A stretch of DNA of 64,000 nucleotides from Paenibacillus azoreducens (lineage in GTDB: Bacteria > Bacillota > Bacilli > Paenibacillales > Paenibacillaceae). The notes beneath the pieces are model-generated. The model had not been told where the DNA came from. It saw nothing but the letters and a program-made list of their open reading frames with translations, and ran no database searches. How positions within the stretch are numbered: the stretch's first letter is position 1; every line of letters starts with the position of its first letter. The position numbers and the translations under genes are program-made. Below are positions 1-7,026 of the stretch, piece by piece. The DNA is taken from contig NZ_AP025343.1 in assembly GCF_021654775.1 (NCBI RefSeq), positions 3,625,501 through 3,689,500 of the forward strand. The letters run 5' to 3'.

Positions 1-2
1 TG

Positions 3-1319
3 GTCCCTGCGTATGCAGCTGCAATTGTCATGATACTGATCCTATGCATAACCTGGAGAAAACCGCAGCGAGCCGAGAGCAGCCGGAGGGGTTGGAAAGC
101 CACCCTTTGGACAATCGTGGTTCTTATATCCTTTGGGGTTATGGCTGCTCCTCCAATGCTTATGCCCGTTTTCGCCTTTGAAAATCCGACCGGCCCCTAT
201 CAGGTGGGGACGACGGTATTGCATTGGACGGATTTTGGCCGGAAGGACGAAAACGCATCTGATTCTAATGCGCATCGGGAGCTGATGGTACAGTTATGGT
301 ATCCTGCAGCTACAACAGATTCTATGCGGATTGAACCTTATATCCGTCACGTGAAGGCCGTAACCCAAGGACTCGAAAGCGCCCTTTCCTTTCAGTCGTG
401 GACGCTTGAACACCTGAGTCTTGTACAGTCGCATGCTTATACGGACGCCCCTTTGTCCGATGTCGAGAACCGGTATCCCGTCTTGATCTTTTCCCACGGC
501 ATGACGGGCTTTCGAAACCAGAATACGTTTCAGGTCGAAGAGCTGGCCAGCCATGGATATATCGTGGTTGGCATCGATCACGCATATGATGCGGCGGCGA
601 CCGTTTATCCGGACGGAAGGGAAATTTTGATGAAGAAAAGCAACTTGAGCGGATTCGGCGATTTTGACCGCCATATGCCCCTTTGGGTCGGCGACGTGAC
701 TTTTGTATTGAACCAACTGCAAAACCTGAACAACAATGGGTACAAAGGGAAATTCAAAGACCGCCTCGATCTGACCCGCACCGGGATGTTTGGGCACTCC
801 TACGGCGGCGCCGCCGCGGCACAAATGCTCTTGAAGGATTCGCGCATATTGGCAGCTATCAACATGGATGGAACGCTTTATGGCGGTCCACCTCCTGAAA
901 GCGGTATGACGAAGCCATATTTGCAAATGAATGGAGAACAAAGCATCGATAAGTCCGTGTTCGAAAGGTCGCTGGACAAGGCGATCGCGCGGAGCGGAAA
1001 ATCCAGGGGATCCTATGAAGCGTTTTGGGATGAGACCGTAAGACGCCGGAACCTTGCCTTGCAAAGCGGCGGCTACACGATGACGATCCCGAATACGTCC
1101 CATATGAGTTTTACGGATTTTCATCTGTTTTCTCCGCTTCTATCCGGTAAGAAAGAACAACCACGTGAGGTGCATCGAATCATCAACGAGGTGAGCCTAG
1201 CCTTTTTTGACCAATATGTCAAAGGTAAAGGCCATTCAGAGATGAACGAAGTGTCCAAGAAGTATCCGCAAATTCATTTGATTCAGCCGAATCATGAACG
1301 GAATGCCTCCAATCTTTAG
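3..1319 (+). CDS. PAF-acetylhydrolase-like alpha/beta hydrolase (5' partial)
   Basis: This is a serine hydrolase of the alpha/beta fold resembling bacterial platelet-activating-factor acetylhydrolase-like proteins. The nucleophile elbow GHSYGG lies near position 795, and a FSHGMTG oxyanion-side block lies upstream near 490. The candidate catalytic His is in NTSHMSF near position 1095. A hydrophobic stretch, a basic linker and a second hydrophobic segment precede the catalytic part, so the protein is probably membrane anchored. An ATG occurs at 30, but the frame stays open and hydrophobic to the window edge, so the true start probably lies outside. The substrate cannot be read from the sequence; lipids or short-chain esters are family-typical. 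It is followed by a 190-bp gap and a TetR regulator on the same strand, which could control it. Confidence 0.75.
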   Translation, partial: VPAYAAAIVMILILCITWRKPQRAESSRRGWKATLWTIVVLISFGVMAAPPMLMPVFAFENPTGPYQVGTTVLHWTDFGRKDENASDSNAHRELMVQLWYPAATTDSMRIEPYIRHVKAVTQGLESALSFQSWTLEHLSLVQSHAYTDAPLSDVENRYPVLIFSHGMTGFRNQNTFQVEELASHGYIVVGIDHAYDAAATVYPDGREILMKKSNLSGFGDFDRHMPLWVGDVTFVLNQLQNLNNNGYKGKFKDRLDLTRTGMFGHSYGGAAAAQMLLKDSRILAAINMDGTLYGGPPPESGMTKPYLQMNGEQSIDKSVFERSLDKAIARSGKSRGSYEAFWDETVRRRNLALQSGGYTMTIPNTSHMSFTDFHLFSPLLSGKKEQPREVHRIINEVSLAFFDQYVKGKGHSEMNEVSKKYPQIHLIQPNHERNASNL

Positions 1320-1512
1320 ATCGCTGGGACAAAATGCAGATGCTTCCCTTCCGCAAATCCAGACTTAGATGATCGGAAGTAGTGATGACATAGGCAAAAA
1401 GCGTTAAGATAGATTCGATGTATCAAAAAATTTTGACCTGAACCTTGTGTTCGGAAACATACCTAAGCTTGATATGAATTCTTATTAGACGTCACTGAAG
1501 GAGGCGGCACGG

Positions 1513-2388
1513 ATGAGTGTGCTGAAGGAGAAGATTTTGCAGTCGGCGATTCGGCTGTTTACGGAACAAGGGTATCAGGCGACATCCATACAGGATATCG
1601 CCGATGATTGCAGCATTGCCAAGGGTTCGCTTTACAAGCATTTCAGCTCGAAAGAAGAACTGTACATCAGTATTTTGGAGAGGCGTCAGCGGGACATGAT
1701 CGATGCGGTGGATCGAATCCGAAAAATGCAGCTGCCCAAAAGGGAAACCTACTTGGAGGAGCTTGCCTACCAATTCGATTTTTACGTGGAGCACGGCTAT
1801 TATATTTCGCGCGATCATAACGAGCTCCCTCCCGTCAACAACGATAAAATCGAAAACGTTCTGAGCATGATGAGAAGAAGCATGTTTCTGTATTATCAAG
1901 ATATGCTGACAAGGCAGTACGGGGCGGACATCGACCAATGGAAATGGGATGCCACCGCTTTGCTTAACGGCCTCATCCGGGAATATACGTTTCACCTGTT
2001 GTTCGGGTTCATGCCCATCGATAAAAAAGAATTGGCTTTGTTCATCGCAGAACGGATGGACGATCTCGTGGAAGGGTTGAAAAAACGATCGGCTTCCCCA
2101 CTCCTTATCGATGAGCACATGACGGAATATTCCCATGTCGATCTCAATGGGCTGTATGCCTCCCGCGAAGGGCGAAGAGACGCGCTGATCCTCAAAATAT
2201 CGTCCATCATTCCAGATATCGCCGTTCCGAATCAGAGAAAGAAAGAATTGTCGGAGGTCGCCGCAATGCTTCAAGAGGAATCCGCGCAGGAACAACCAAG
2301 ACGTTTCCTCCAGCTTGCGCTCCTTCGAGATTTGGAGTCAGAAAGCGAGCTTGCCTTTTATGCGAATCAGCTTCTCCCTTTGATTTAA
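1513..2388 (+). CDS. TetR/AcrR-family transcriptional regulator
   Basis: The N-terminal 60 residues form a TetR helix-turn-helix: the pattern runs from ILQSAIRLFTEQGYQATS through IADDCSIAKGSLYKHFSSKEEL, which is canonical for the family. The remaining 230 residues are a longer than usual ligand-binding and dimerisation region with no recognised ligand motif. At 291 residues it exceeds the common 190-220. The start ATG follows GAAGGAGG at good spacing. TetR proteins usually repress neighbouring transport or detoxification genes; the only same-strand neighbours are the upstream hydrolase and a small membrane protein, so the target is unknown. Confidence 0.85.
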   Translation: MSVLKEKILQSAIRLFTEQGYQATSIQDIADDCSIAKGSLYKHFSSKEELYISILERRQRDMIDAVDRIRKMQLPKRETYLEELAYQFDFYVEHGYYISRDHNELPPVNNDKIENVLSMMRRSMFLYYQDMLTRQYGADIDQWKWDATALLNGLIREYTFHLLFGFMPIDKKELALFIAERMDDLVEGLKKRSASPLLIDEHMTEYSHVDLNGLYASREGRRDALILKISSIIPDIAVPNQRKKELSEVAAMLQEESAQEQPRRFLQLALLRDLESESELAFYANQLLPLI

Positions 2389-2516
2389 GATCATTCTATA
2401 ATCCTGACTAAATCCAAGCTTCCCGGCTCAGATTTATTAATTATGCCCGAAGGGGGTTTTTTAACCTCCTTCCTTACTTATGATAACGAACAAGAATTAA
2501 AAAGAGGTGAATGTAT

Positions 2517-2717
2517 ATGCTTCTTTTTTTAGGTATATTACTCATCGTGGCCGGGCTAATCATGTTGGTTAAACCAAAGTATATTTGGGCAATCACTGAA
2601 AAATGGAAATCAGAAGGAGCAGAAGATCCTTCATTCGTTTATATTGTGTCTATTCGATTAGGCGGTTTCATCTGCGCAATAATCGCACTTTTGTGTTTCT
2701 ATGCACTTTCTTTATAA
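2517..2717 (+). CDS. small two-helix membrane protein, DUF6199-like
   Basis: A 66-residue protein with a hydrophobic helix at residues 1-18, a short polar segment containing KPKYIWAITEKW, and a second hydrophobic helix at about 44-64. The Trp-rich amphipathic segment between two helices, followed by a conserved-looking SIRLGG, resembles the DUF6199 family of small Firmicute membrane proteins. An ATG at 2511 sits only three bases after AGAGG, so the ATG at 2517, six to nine bases after AGAGGTGA, is the better start. Its function is unknown. Confidence 0.7.
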   Translation: MLLFLGILLIVAGLIMLVKPKYIWAITEKWKSEGAEDPSFVYIVSIRLGGFICAIIALLCFYALSL

Positions 2718-2835
2718 TTGGCCACTCGTCTTCACTTACAGCATTAAAGTTGTTGTTCAGGATACAGTGCCAATCATCAAAATCAGACAAGAGTACATCT
2801 TCAGGCTCCAGATCCTGCCATCTTAACTTATTCAA
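2718..2835 (-). pseudogene. fragment of a DUF3841-like gene
   Basis: Reading the minus strand from 2835 gives an open stretch with the segment EDVLLSDFDDWHCILNN followed by EDEWPIIKK. The LLSDFDxWHxxLNN pattern is the hallmark of DUF3841 proteins. The frame is closed by a TAG directly upstream and by TGA at 2668-2670 downstream, with no start codon and no ribosome binding site. Only about 40 residues remain of a family that is usually near 190 residues, so this is a decayed remnant. The family attribution is from memory of the motif. Confidence 0.45.
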
Positions 2836-2840
2836 CTATT

Positions 2841-3215
2841 TTATTTCTTTTCCGATACAGCAAAGTAATTTTCTTCATTATCTGCGAAGTTAAAGACTCT
2901 GCCGGAGGGAAGTTCCATCATTTCTCCAACTTTGATATTTTTGTTTTTCAAATCGCTGTATAACTCATCAAAATTCTCAGCGTAAAACATGATAGATGGT
3001 GTTCCGAGATTCATTTCAGGGTTCATTTTGGCAACGAACTCTTTACTATGAAGAACAATGCTGGTTGCTGCACCCTTAGGAGCGACTTCGATCCATCTCA
3101 TCGGACCATTGGTTTCTTCCGCTATGACCTCGAATCCTAGTTTTTCTGTCCAAAAATCTCTGGATTCGTCTTGGTTATTCACATACAACATAACTTGGCC
3201 AATTTTATTGATCAT
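2841..3215 (-). CDS. VOC/glyoxalase-superfamily protein
   Basis: A 124-residue single vicinal-oxygen-chelate module. It opens with INKIGQVMLYVNNQDES, has FWTEKLGFEV, and repeats the beta-alpha-beta-beta-beta pattern after residue 70 (GTPSIMFYAENFDEL), ending in the typical VFNFADNEENYFAV. Members bind a divalent metal with His and Glu residues and include glyoxalases, ring-cleaving dioxygenases and drug-binding proteins. The N-terminal His ligand seen in glyoxalase I is not at the usual place here, so a binding or uncharacterised role is as likely as catalysis. The ATG follows AAGAGGAG. It lies 90 bp downstream of the ABC-F gene on the same strand. Confidence 0.85.
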   Translation of the reverse strand: MINKIGQVMLYVNNQDESRDFWTEKLGFEVIAEETNGPMRWIEVAPKGAATSIVLHSKEFVAKMNPEMNLGTPSIMFYAENFDELYSDLKNKNIKVGEMMELPSGRVFNFADNEENYFAVSEKK

Positions 3216-3302
3216 AATTTAAACACTCCTCTTGTGGAATAAATATCGGGTCAGGCTGTTTCATCGGGGGCGTGTAGCGAATCTTCAATTCTTCATATTC
3301 AT

Positions 3303-4781
3303 CTACATATATATAGTTTTTGTTGCAACTGTTTGCTGGAATGCCTGATCATGCTCTACAAAAACCATTGTTGGGTTATATGTTTTAATAAGCTCTTCAA
3401 TCTGCATGCGCGAATAAATATCAATAAAATTTAACGGTTCATCCCAAATATACAGATGAGCCTGTTCACATAAACTTTTGGCTATAAGCAGCTTTTTCTT
3501 TTGACCACCAGAATAATGAGATATATCTTTCTCAAATTGTATTCGGTCAAAATCCATCTTGCGTAGGATGGATTTAAATAACGTTTCATCAATCTCATGC
3601 TCTTCAATAAAGTCCGATAAAAGTCCCTTCAAATGAGAAGTATCCTGCCCAACATAGGAAATGATAAGTCCGGAAGCTAAATTCATCGAGCCTGTATGTT
3701 GTATCGGATTTCCTAAGATTAGTTTTAGAATACTACTCTTTCCGCTTCCATTCTTTCCATCCAGTACAATTCGGTCACCTTGTTCAACTTTAAAGCTAAT
3801 TGGCTTATTCACGATTTGGTCATCGTACTTAACAGACACGTCAGCCATAACAACCAATTCTTTTGACTGAAATTCCAATGGTTCTAATTTTAACGACTCG
3901 GTTTTTTCCACATTTTTTAAAAGTTTTGACTTTTCTTCTATAGCTTTTTGTTGCCTTGATTCAATGTTCTTTGCTCTCTTCATCATCTTTGCCGCTTTAT
4001 GTCCCACAAACCCTTTGTCCAACTTAGAACCCGAGTTCGTTGTCCCATTTTTTGAAGCTTCCACTTGATTAGACCAACCTGCTGAACGCTTTGAAGAGTC
4101 CTTTAATCTCCCGATGTCTTTTTGTAGACGCTCATTCGTTGCTTCTTCATGTTCCTGCTGCCTATCAAAATTTAACTTCCATGAAGAATAGTTACCGCTT
4201 TGAACTTCAATATTCGCTCTATTGATCGACAGGATATGGTCAACGCATCCATCTAAAAAGATTCTGTCATGTGAAATTAAAATAAACCCTTTTTTCTTCC
4301 TTAGATAATTAGAGACAATCTTTCGTGCATCAGTGTCTAAATGATTGGTTGGCTCATCAATTAACAGAAATTGGCCTTCATTCAGAAATAGCGCGGCAAG
4401 CAACACCTTTGTTTGTTCTCCATTGGATAATGTTTTAAATGGTCGGTACATAACCTCGGCATCGACATTTAGATAGGAGATTTCACGAAGAAATTCCCAA
4501 TCTTCTGCTAGGGGGCAAATTTCTTCAAGGATTTCATAAGTGTACTTGTTTTTATCCGAAACCGGATAAGGGAAATAATTAAATTCTACCGAAGAAATGA
4601 TTTTCCCGCTATACTCATAATTCCCTAATAATAAATTAAAAAATGTTGTTTTACCTCGCCCATTTCTACCGATAAATCCAAGTTTCCAATCCGTATCTAT
4701 CTGAAAGTTTACACCTTCAAAAATATTGTCAAAGCTGCCTGGATAAGAAAAAGTTAAGTCTTGAACTTGTATCATTGACAT
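3303..4781 (-). CDS. ABC-F ATPase, Lsa-type ribosomal protection protein
   Basis: A cytoplasmic protein of 492 residues with two ABC ATPase domains and no membrane segments. Domain 1 has Walker A GRNGRGKTT (38-46), signature LSNGE (118-122) and Walker B LLIDEPTNHLD (139-149). A charged interdomain linker covers about 200-305. Domain 2 has Walker A GKNGSGKSS (342-350), signature YSGGQ (423-427) and a divergent Walker B YIWDEPLNFID (444-454). The opening block around DTDWKLGFIGRNGRGKTT is very like Lsa proteins, which bind the ribosomal E site and dislodge lincosamides, streptogramin A and pleuromutilins. The start is ATG 4781, after AAAGGAGG; an in-frame codon at 4808 lacks a site. The leader suggests inducible expression. 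The exact drug range is inference. Confidence 0.88.
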   Translation of the reverse strand: MSMIQVQDLTFSYPGSFDNIFEGVNFQIDTDWKLGFIGRNGRGKTTFFNLLLGNYEYSGKIISSVEFNYFPYPVSDKNKYTYEILEEICPLAEDWEFLREISYLNVDAEVMYRPFKTLSNGEQTKVLLAALFLNEGQFLLIDEPTNHLDTDARKIVSNYLRKKKGFILISHDRIFLDGCVDHILSINRANIEVQSGNYSSWKLNFDRQQEHEEATNERLQKDIGRLKDSSKRSAGWSNQVEASKNGTTNSGSKLDKGFVGHKAAKMMKRAKNIESRQQKAIEEKSKLLKNVEKTESLKLEPLEFQSKELVVMADVSVKYDDQIVNKPISFKVEQGDRIVLDGKNGSGKSSILKLILGNPIQHTGSMNLASGLIISYVGQDTSHLKGLLSDFIEEHEIDETLFKSILRKMDFDRIQFEKDISHYSGGQKKKLLIAKSLCEQAHLYIWDEPLNFIDIYSRMQIEELIKTYNPTMVFVEHDQAFQQTVATKTIYM

Positions 4782-4792
4782 GATAATTCCTC

Positions 4793-4824
4793 CTTTGTAT
4801 ATCAACACTTACTTTTATACAAAG
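4793..4824 (-). promoter_or_regulatory. hairpin masking the ABC-F Shine-Dalgarno site
   Basis: On the transcript, CUUUGUAU (from 4817-4824) can pair with AUACAAAG (from 4793-4800), and the second arm runs straight into GAGG, so the AAAGGAGG site is partly buried. The loop is the end of the leader peptide. A ribosome paused on leader codons 5-8 would free the site. No T-run follows the stem, which argues for translational rather than transcriptional attenuation. Confidence 0.5.
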
Positions 4825-4837
4825 TCGGCACATCCAT
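4802..4837 (-). CDS. regulatory leader peptide MDVPTLYKSKC upstream of the ABC-F gene
   Basis: An 11-codon minus-strand ORF (MDVPTLYKSKC, then TGA) ends 20 bp before the ABC-F start codon. A GGAG lies 13 bases upstream of its ATG, within the 3' arm of a preceding hairpin. Codons 5-7 form the left arm of the hairpin that masks the ABC-F ribosome binding site. This layout is that of drug-inducible resistance genes controlled by ribosome stalling on a leader peptide. Expression of the peptide is not proven. Confidence 0.5.
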   Translation of the reverse strand: MDVPTLYKSKC

Positions 4838-4848
4838 CTATTCTAATT

Positions 4849-4891
4849 TGCTCCGTATAAGTTTGATGGATTCAGCGACTTATACGGAGCA
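4849..4891 (-). promoter_or_regulatory. 14-bp perfect inverted repeat in the ABC-F leader
   Basis: TGCTCCGTATAAGT (4849-4862) and ACTTATACGGAGCA (4878-4891) are exact reverse complements separated by 15 bases. The 3' arm as transcribed contains UUAUAC, which is also complementary to GUAUAA of the leader ORF, so this arm can pair either with its partner or with the leader. It could alternatively be an operator. Confidence 0.5.
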
Positions 4892-4949
4892 TTACATGCG
4901 TAACAATAGTGTCTGAACTACTCATTTCTCTTTCTCCTTTACTTTATAG

Positions 4950-6306
4950 CTGTACATGCCAAAATTCACTGTAATGAAATGTAAAAAGAGACATCCTTGA
5001 TTCTCTCTGTGTAAAATAGAAGTGCGACCAACCACTCTACGCAGAGGAGAACAAGAAATGTCTCATACGTATACGTTAACACAGCATCGCAATTGGTACA
5101 ATATCTTTCGGCAATGGAAACTCCCGTTGTATTTTTCCAAATCTGTAATGAGTCACATCACTCACTTTGTAGATGGCATGTTGTCATCTGGATTTACAGG
5201 TACCTTAACAGACATACATCGTGAAAGCTTGCACCATCGGGATCGCAGAAGCTTAAGCCATTTTTTATCCCATGGGAAGTGGGATGAACAGTTCCTGAAG
5301 GACATCGTACGTAATATCGCCTATCAGCAAGTCAAATTCAGCGCCAAACACAATAACAGTCCGATCTTTGTCCTCGTAGATGATACGGTGTGTGAAAAAA
5401 CCAAACCTTCGTCACAGGCGGTTGACTCGATCCAGGGATCAGCCTTTCACCACTCTCATCTCAAGGGCAAGAAGGTCTATGGTCATGCTGTAGTGGAAGC
5501 CATGCTTCGGGCGGGTGATGTCGTATATCCTTTTGCAACAGAACGTTATGAATCCAAAAGCAAGAGCAAGATTGATCTGGTTTGTGACATGATTCGGCAA
5601 GTGCCCAGGTCTCATCACCCTACGTACGTATTAATGGACTCGTGGTATCCTTCAGCCTCTGTTCTTCAGGTGAGTAGCGAGCAAGGATTCCATGTCATTA
5701 GTGGTCTGAAGACCAATCGCATCATTTACCCCCAAGGGATTCGCCAATCCATTAAAGAATTTGCTTCGTTTATTTCGAAGTCTGATACCGATCTCGTGAC
5801 CATCGGAGTAGACTCTTATCGCGTTTATCGATACGAAGGAAAGCTCAATTTGCTGGATAATGGAGTCGTTCTTTTCTGCTGGAAAGAAGGAGAAGAACTG
5901 AACCCAAAGCAAGTAAAAGCTTTTCTAAGTACAGATGTTTCTCTAACCAACAAGCAAATTCTGAGCTATTACAGCAAGCGATGGTCGATTGAAACGTATT
6001 TTCGAGCGGCGAAGGTCCACCTCGGCTTGGATCGATATCAGGTTCGATCTACGAAAGCGATCGATCGCTACTGGGCGCTGCTATCTTTTGTTTCGATGTG
6101 CTGCATTTACAGCGGTCAGGGCAATCTTTTGGATGGATTGCACCAATATCGACGAGAAAAAAAGCAACATTGGATTGAGTATGTCTATAAACAAGCTCTA
6201 TCCGGAGTAGCTCTCGCTCAAATTCAAACACAGCTTAGAGCTGCATAGGGATACTGTCAGCTTTTTTGAATTTACAATTTCTTGAAGTGTTTATTGGCAT
6301 GTACAG
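4950..6306 (+). mobile_element. complete insertion sequence, IS701/IS4-like, 1357 bp
   Basis: The ends are inverted repeats: CTGTACATGCCAA at 4950-4962 and its exact complement TTGGCATGTACAG at 6294-6306, extending imperfectly inward for about 36 bp. The element is flanked by perfect 7-bp direct repeats TTTATAG (4943-4949 and 6307-6313), the expected target duplication. One transposase gene fills it. Intact ends, duplication and ORF suggest a fairly recent insertion that may still be mobile. The family name is inferred from the transposase. Confidence 0.88.
5058..6248 (+). CDS. DDE transposase of the insertion sequence
   Basis: A 396-residue transposase with an RNase H-like DDE core: Asp108 in FVLVDDT, Asp194 in VLMDSWYP and Glu312 in YSKRWSIETYFRAAK. 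The last block is the Y-R-E-K motif seen in IS4-superfamily enzymes, and the DDTVCEK motif with HSHLKGKKVYGH points to the IS701/DDE_5 branch. The chosen ATG at 5058 is eight bases after AGAGGAG; an upstream in-frame codon at 5022 has no such site. The frame is intact, with a normal-length protein, so the enzyme is probably functional. It lies inside perfect target duplications. Confidence 0.9.
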   Translation: MSHTYTLTQHRNWYNIFRQWKLPLYFSKSVMSHITHFVDGMLSSGFTGTLTDIHRESLHHRDRRSLSHFLSHGKWDEQFLKDIVRNIAYQQVKFSAKHNNSPIFVLVDDTVCEKTKPSSQAVDSIQGSAFHHSHLKGKKVYGHAVVEAMLRAGDVVYPFATERYESKSKSKIDLVCDMIRQVPRSHHPTYVLMDSWYPSASVLQVSSEQGFHVISGLKTNRIIYPQGIRQSIKEFASFISKSDTDLVTIGVDSYRVYRYEGKLNLLDNGVVLFCWKEGEELNPKQVKAFLSTDVSLTNKQILSYYSKRWSIETYFRAAKVHLGLDRYQVRSTKAIDRYWALLSFVSMCCIYSGQGNLLDGLHQYRREKKQHWIEYVYKQALSGVALAQIQTQLRAA

Positions 6307-6343
6307 TTTATAGATTAAAAAATAAATCTTGTCCATGAGAGAA

Positions 6344-6377
6344 TAAAAAATCCTCCCAATTTCTAATTGGAAGGATT
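6344..6377 (-). terminator. Rho-independent terminator
   Basis: The minus strand reads a 13-bp stem (arms 6365-6377 and 6349-6361, one mismatch) with a 3-base loop followed by TTTTTTA. It lies just right of the insertion sequence and may have ended a minus-strand gene now lost. Confidence 0.6.
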
Positions 6378-6605
6378 AGTCTGTCACTTATACTAAATAA
6401 GTTTCTTTTTTTGCCATCGGAATATGACATGTAAACTGTTTATAAAAATGGATAGACTAAACCTATATTTTGTAGTTTGAAGTTATTCATTTCAAATAAA
6501 AATATAGATTAGTTAATCATTGTCCATCCATCAGTCCTCTCATAATTGTATTTTTATTTTAACAATTTTTTTTATGGAATACAATATCAGCATCATGTTC
6601 CCTCG

Positions 6606-6635
6606 AAAAAGCCTGATCCCATAAGGAATCATGGC
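6606..6635. terminator. bidirectional terminator after the short sigma-K-type gene
   Basis: An imperfect stem at 6611-6635 with a TTAT loop has five Ts on the minus-strand side and seven on the plus-strand side. It starts 14 bp after the stop of the minus-strand gene ending at 6649. Confidence 0.6.
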
Positions 6636-6648
6636 ATTTTTTTGTCTA

Positions 6649-6801
6649 TTACCGTATTTCGTTTAAGATGCTTGATAGGTAATGACTCGACGTTCGCTGC
6701 CCCGCTCCAGGACCACCCCCTGGTACCGGAATTCCGGGCATGGAAGGTACCCCACCTGGCGGAAAAGGCAAAAATGGACCGAATGCTCTATAACTATTCA
6801 T
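6649..6801 (-). CDS. short Pro/Gly-rich protein, truncated paralogue of the 41.4-kb gene
   Basis: A 50-residue minus-strand ORF begins MNSYRAFGPFLPFP and continues with PGGVPSMPGIPVPGGGPGAG, closely matching the first 40 residues of the 135-residue protein at 41386-41793. After the shared GPGAG the two diverge: this copy ends in a short unrelated tail and a stop, consistent with an internal deletion and frame change. AAGGTGAGG precedes the ATG. The promoter region is also shared with the paralogue, including a sigma-K-type promoter. It is either a shortened, still expressed gene or a pseudogene. Confidence 0.6.
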   Translation of the reverse strand: MNSYRAFGPFLPFPPGGVPSMPGIPVPGGGPGAGQRTSSHYLSSILNEIR

Positions 6802-6844
6802 GAACCTCACCTTCTCTTATTATGATCGACATATATCGTTATGC

Positions 6845-6873
6845 TACAGTATGCATAGGCGTTAGCACATGTT
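6845..6873 (-). promoter_or_regulatory. sigma-K-type promoter
   Basis: On the minus strand AACA (6870-6873) is followed by exactly 16 bases and then CATACTGTA (6845-6853). This fits the sigma-K consensus mACm-N16-CATAnnnTA. The expected start point leaves about 36 bases of leader before the ATG at 6801. The same arrangement is conserved upstream of the paralogue at 41.8 kb. Confidence 0.65.
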
Positions 6874-7026
6874 CTTGACCAATAAATAAATGAACGTCAA
6901 ATTTATTCTTGTATTTAGATGCCCCCCCTTGTCCCCCCCATTCGCTTTCTCGAAAATTGCAACTTTGTCCGCCTCTGAACGTATATCCATTATCTTCTAT
7001 TTATTACTCCAACCGAGGTGAAATAC

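Noticed and set aside
2443..2470. Terminator after the TetR gene
   Set aside because: AAGGGGGTT and AACCTCCTT can pair with one mismatch, but no T-run follows the stem, so support is weak.
6546..6803. Plus-strand ORF of 85 codons
   Set aside because: It lacks a ribosome binding site and lies across the terminator and the minus-strand sigma-K-type gene, whose protein has a clear paralogue.
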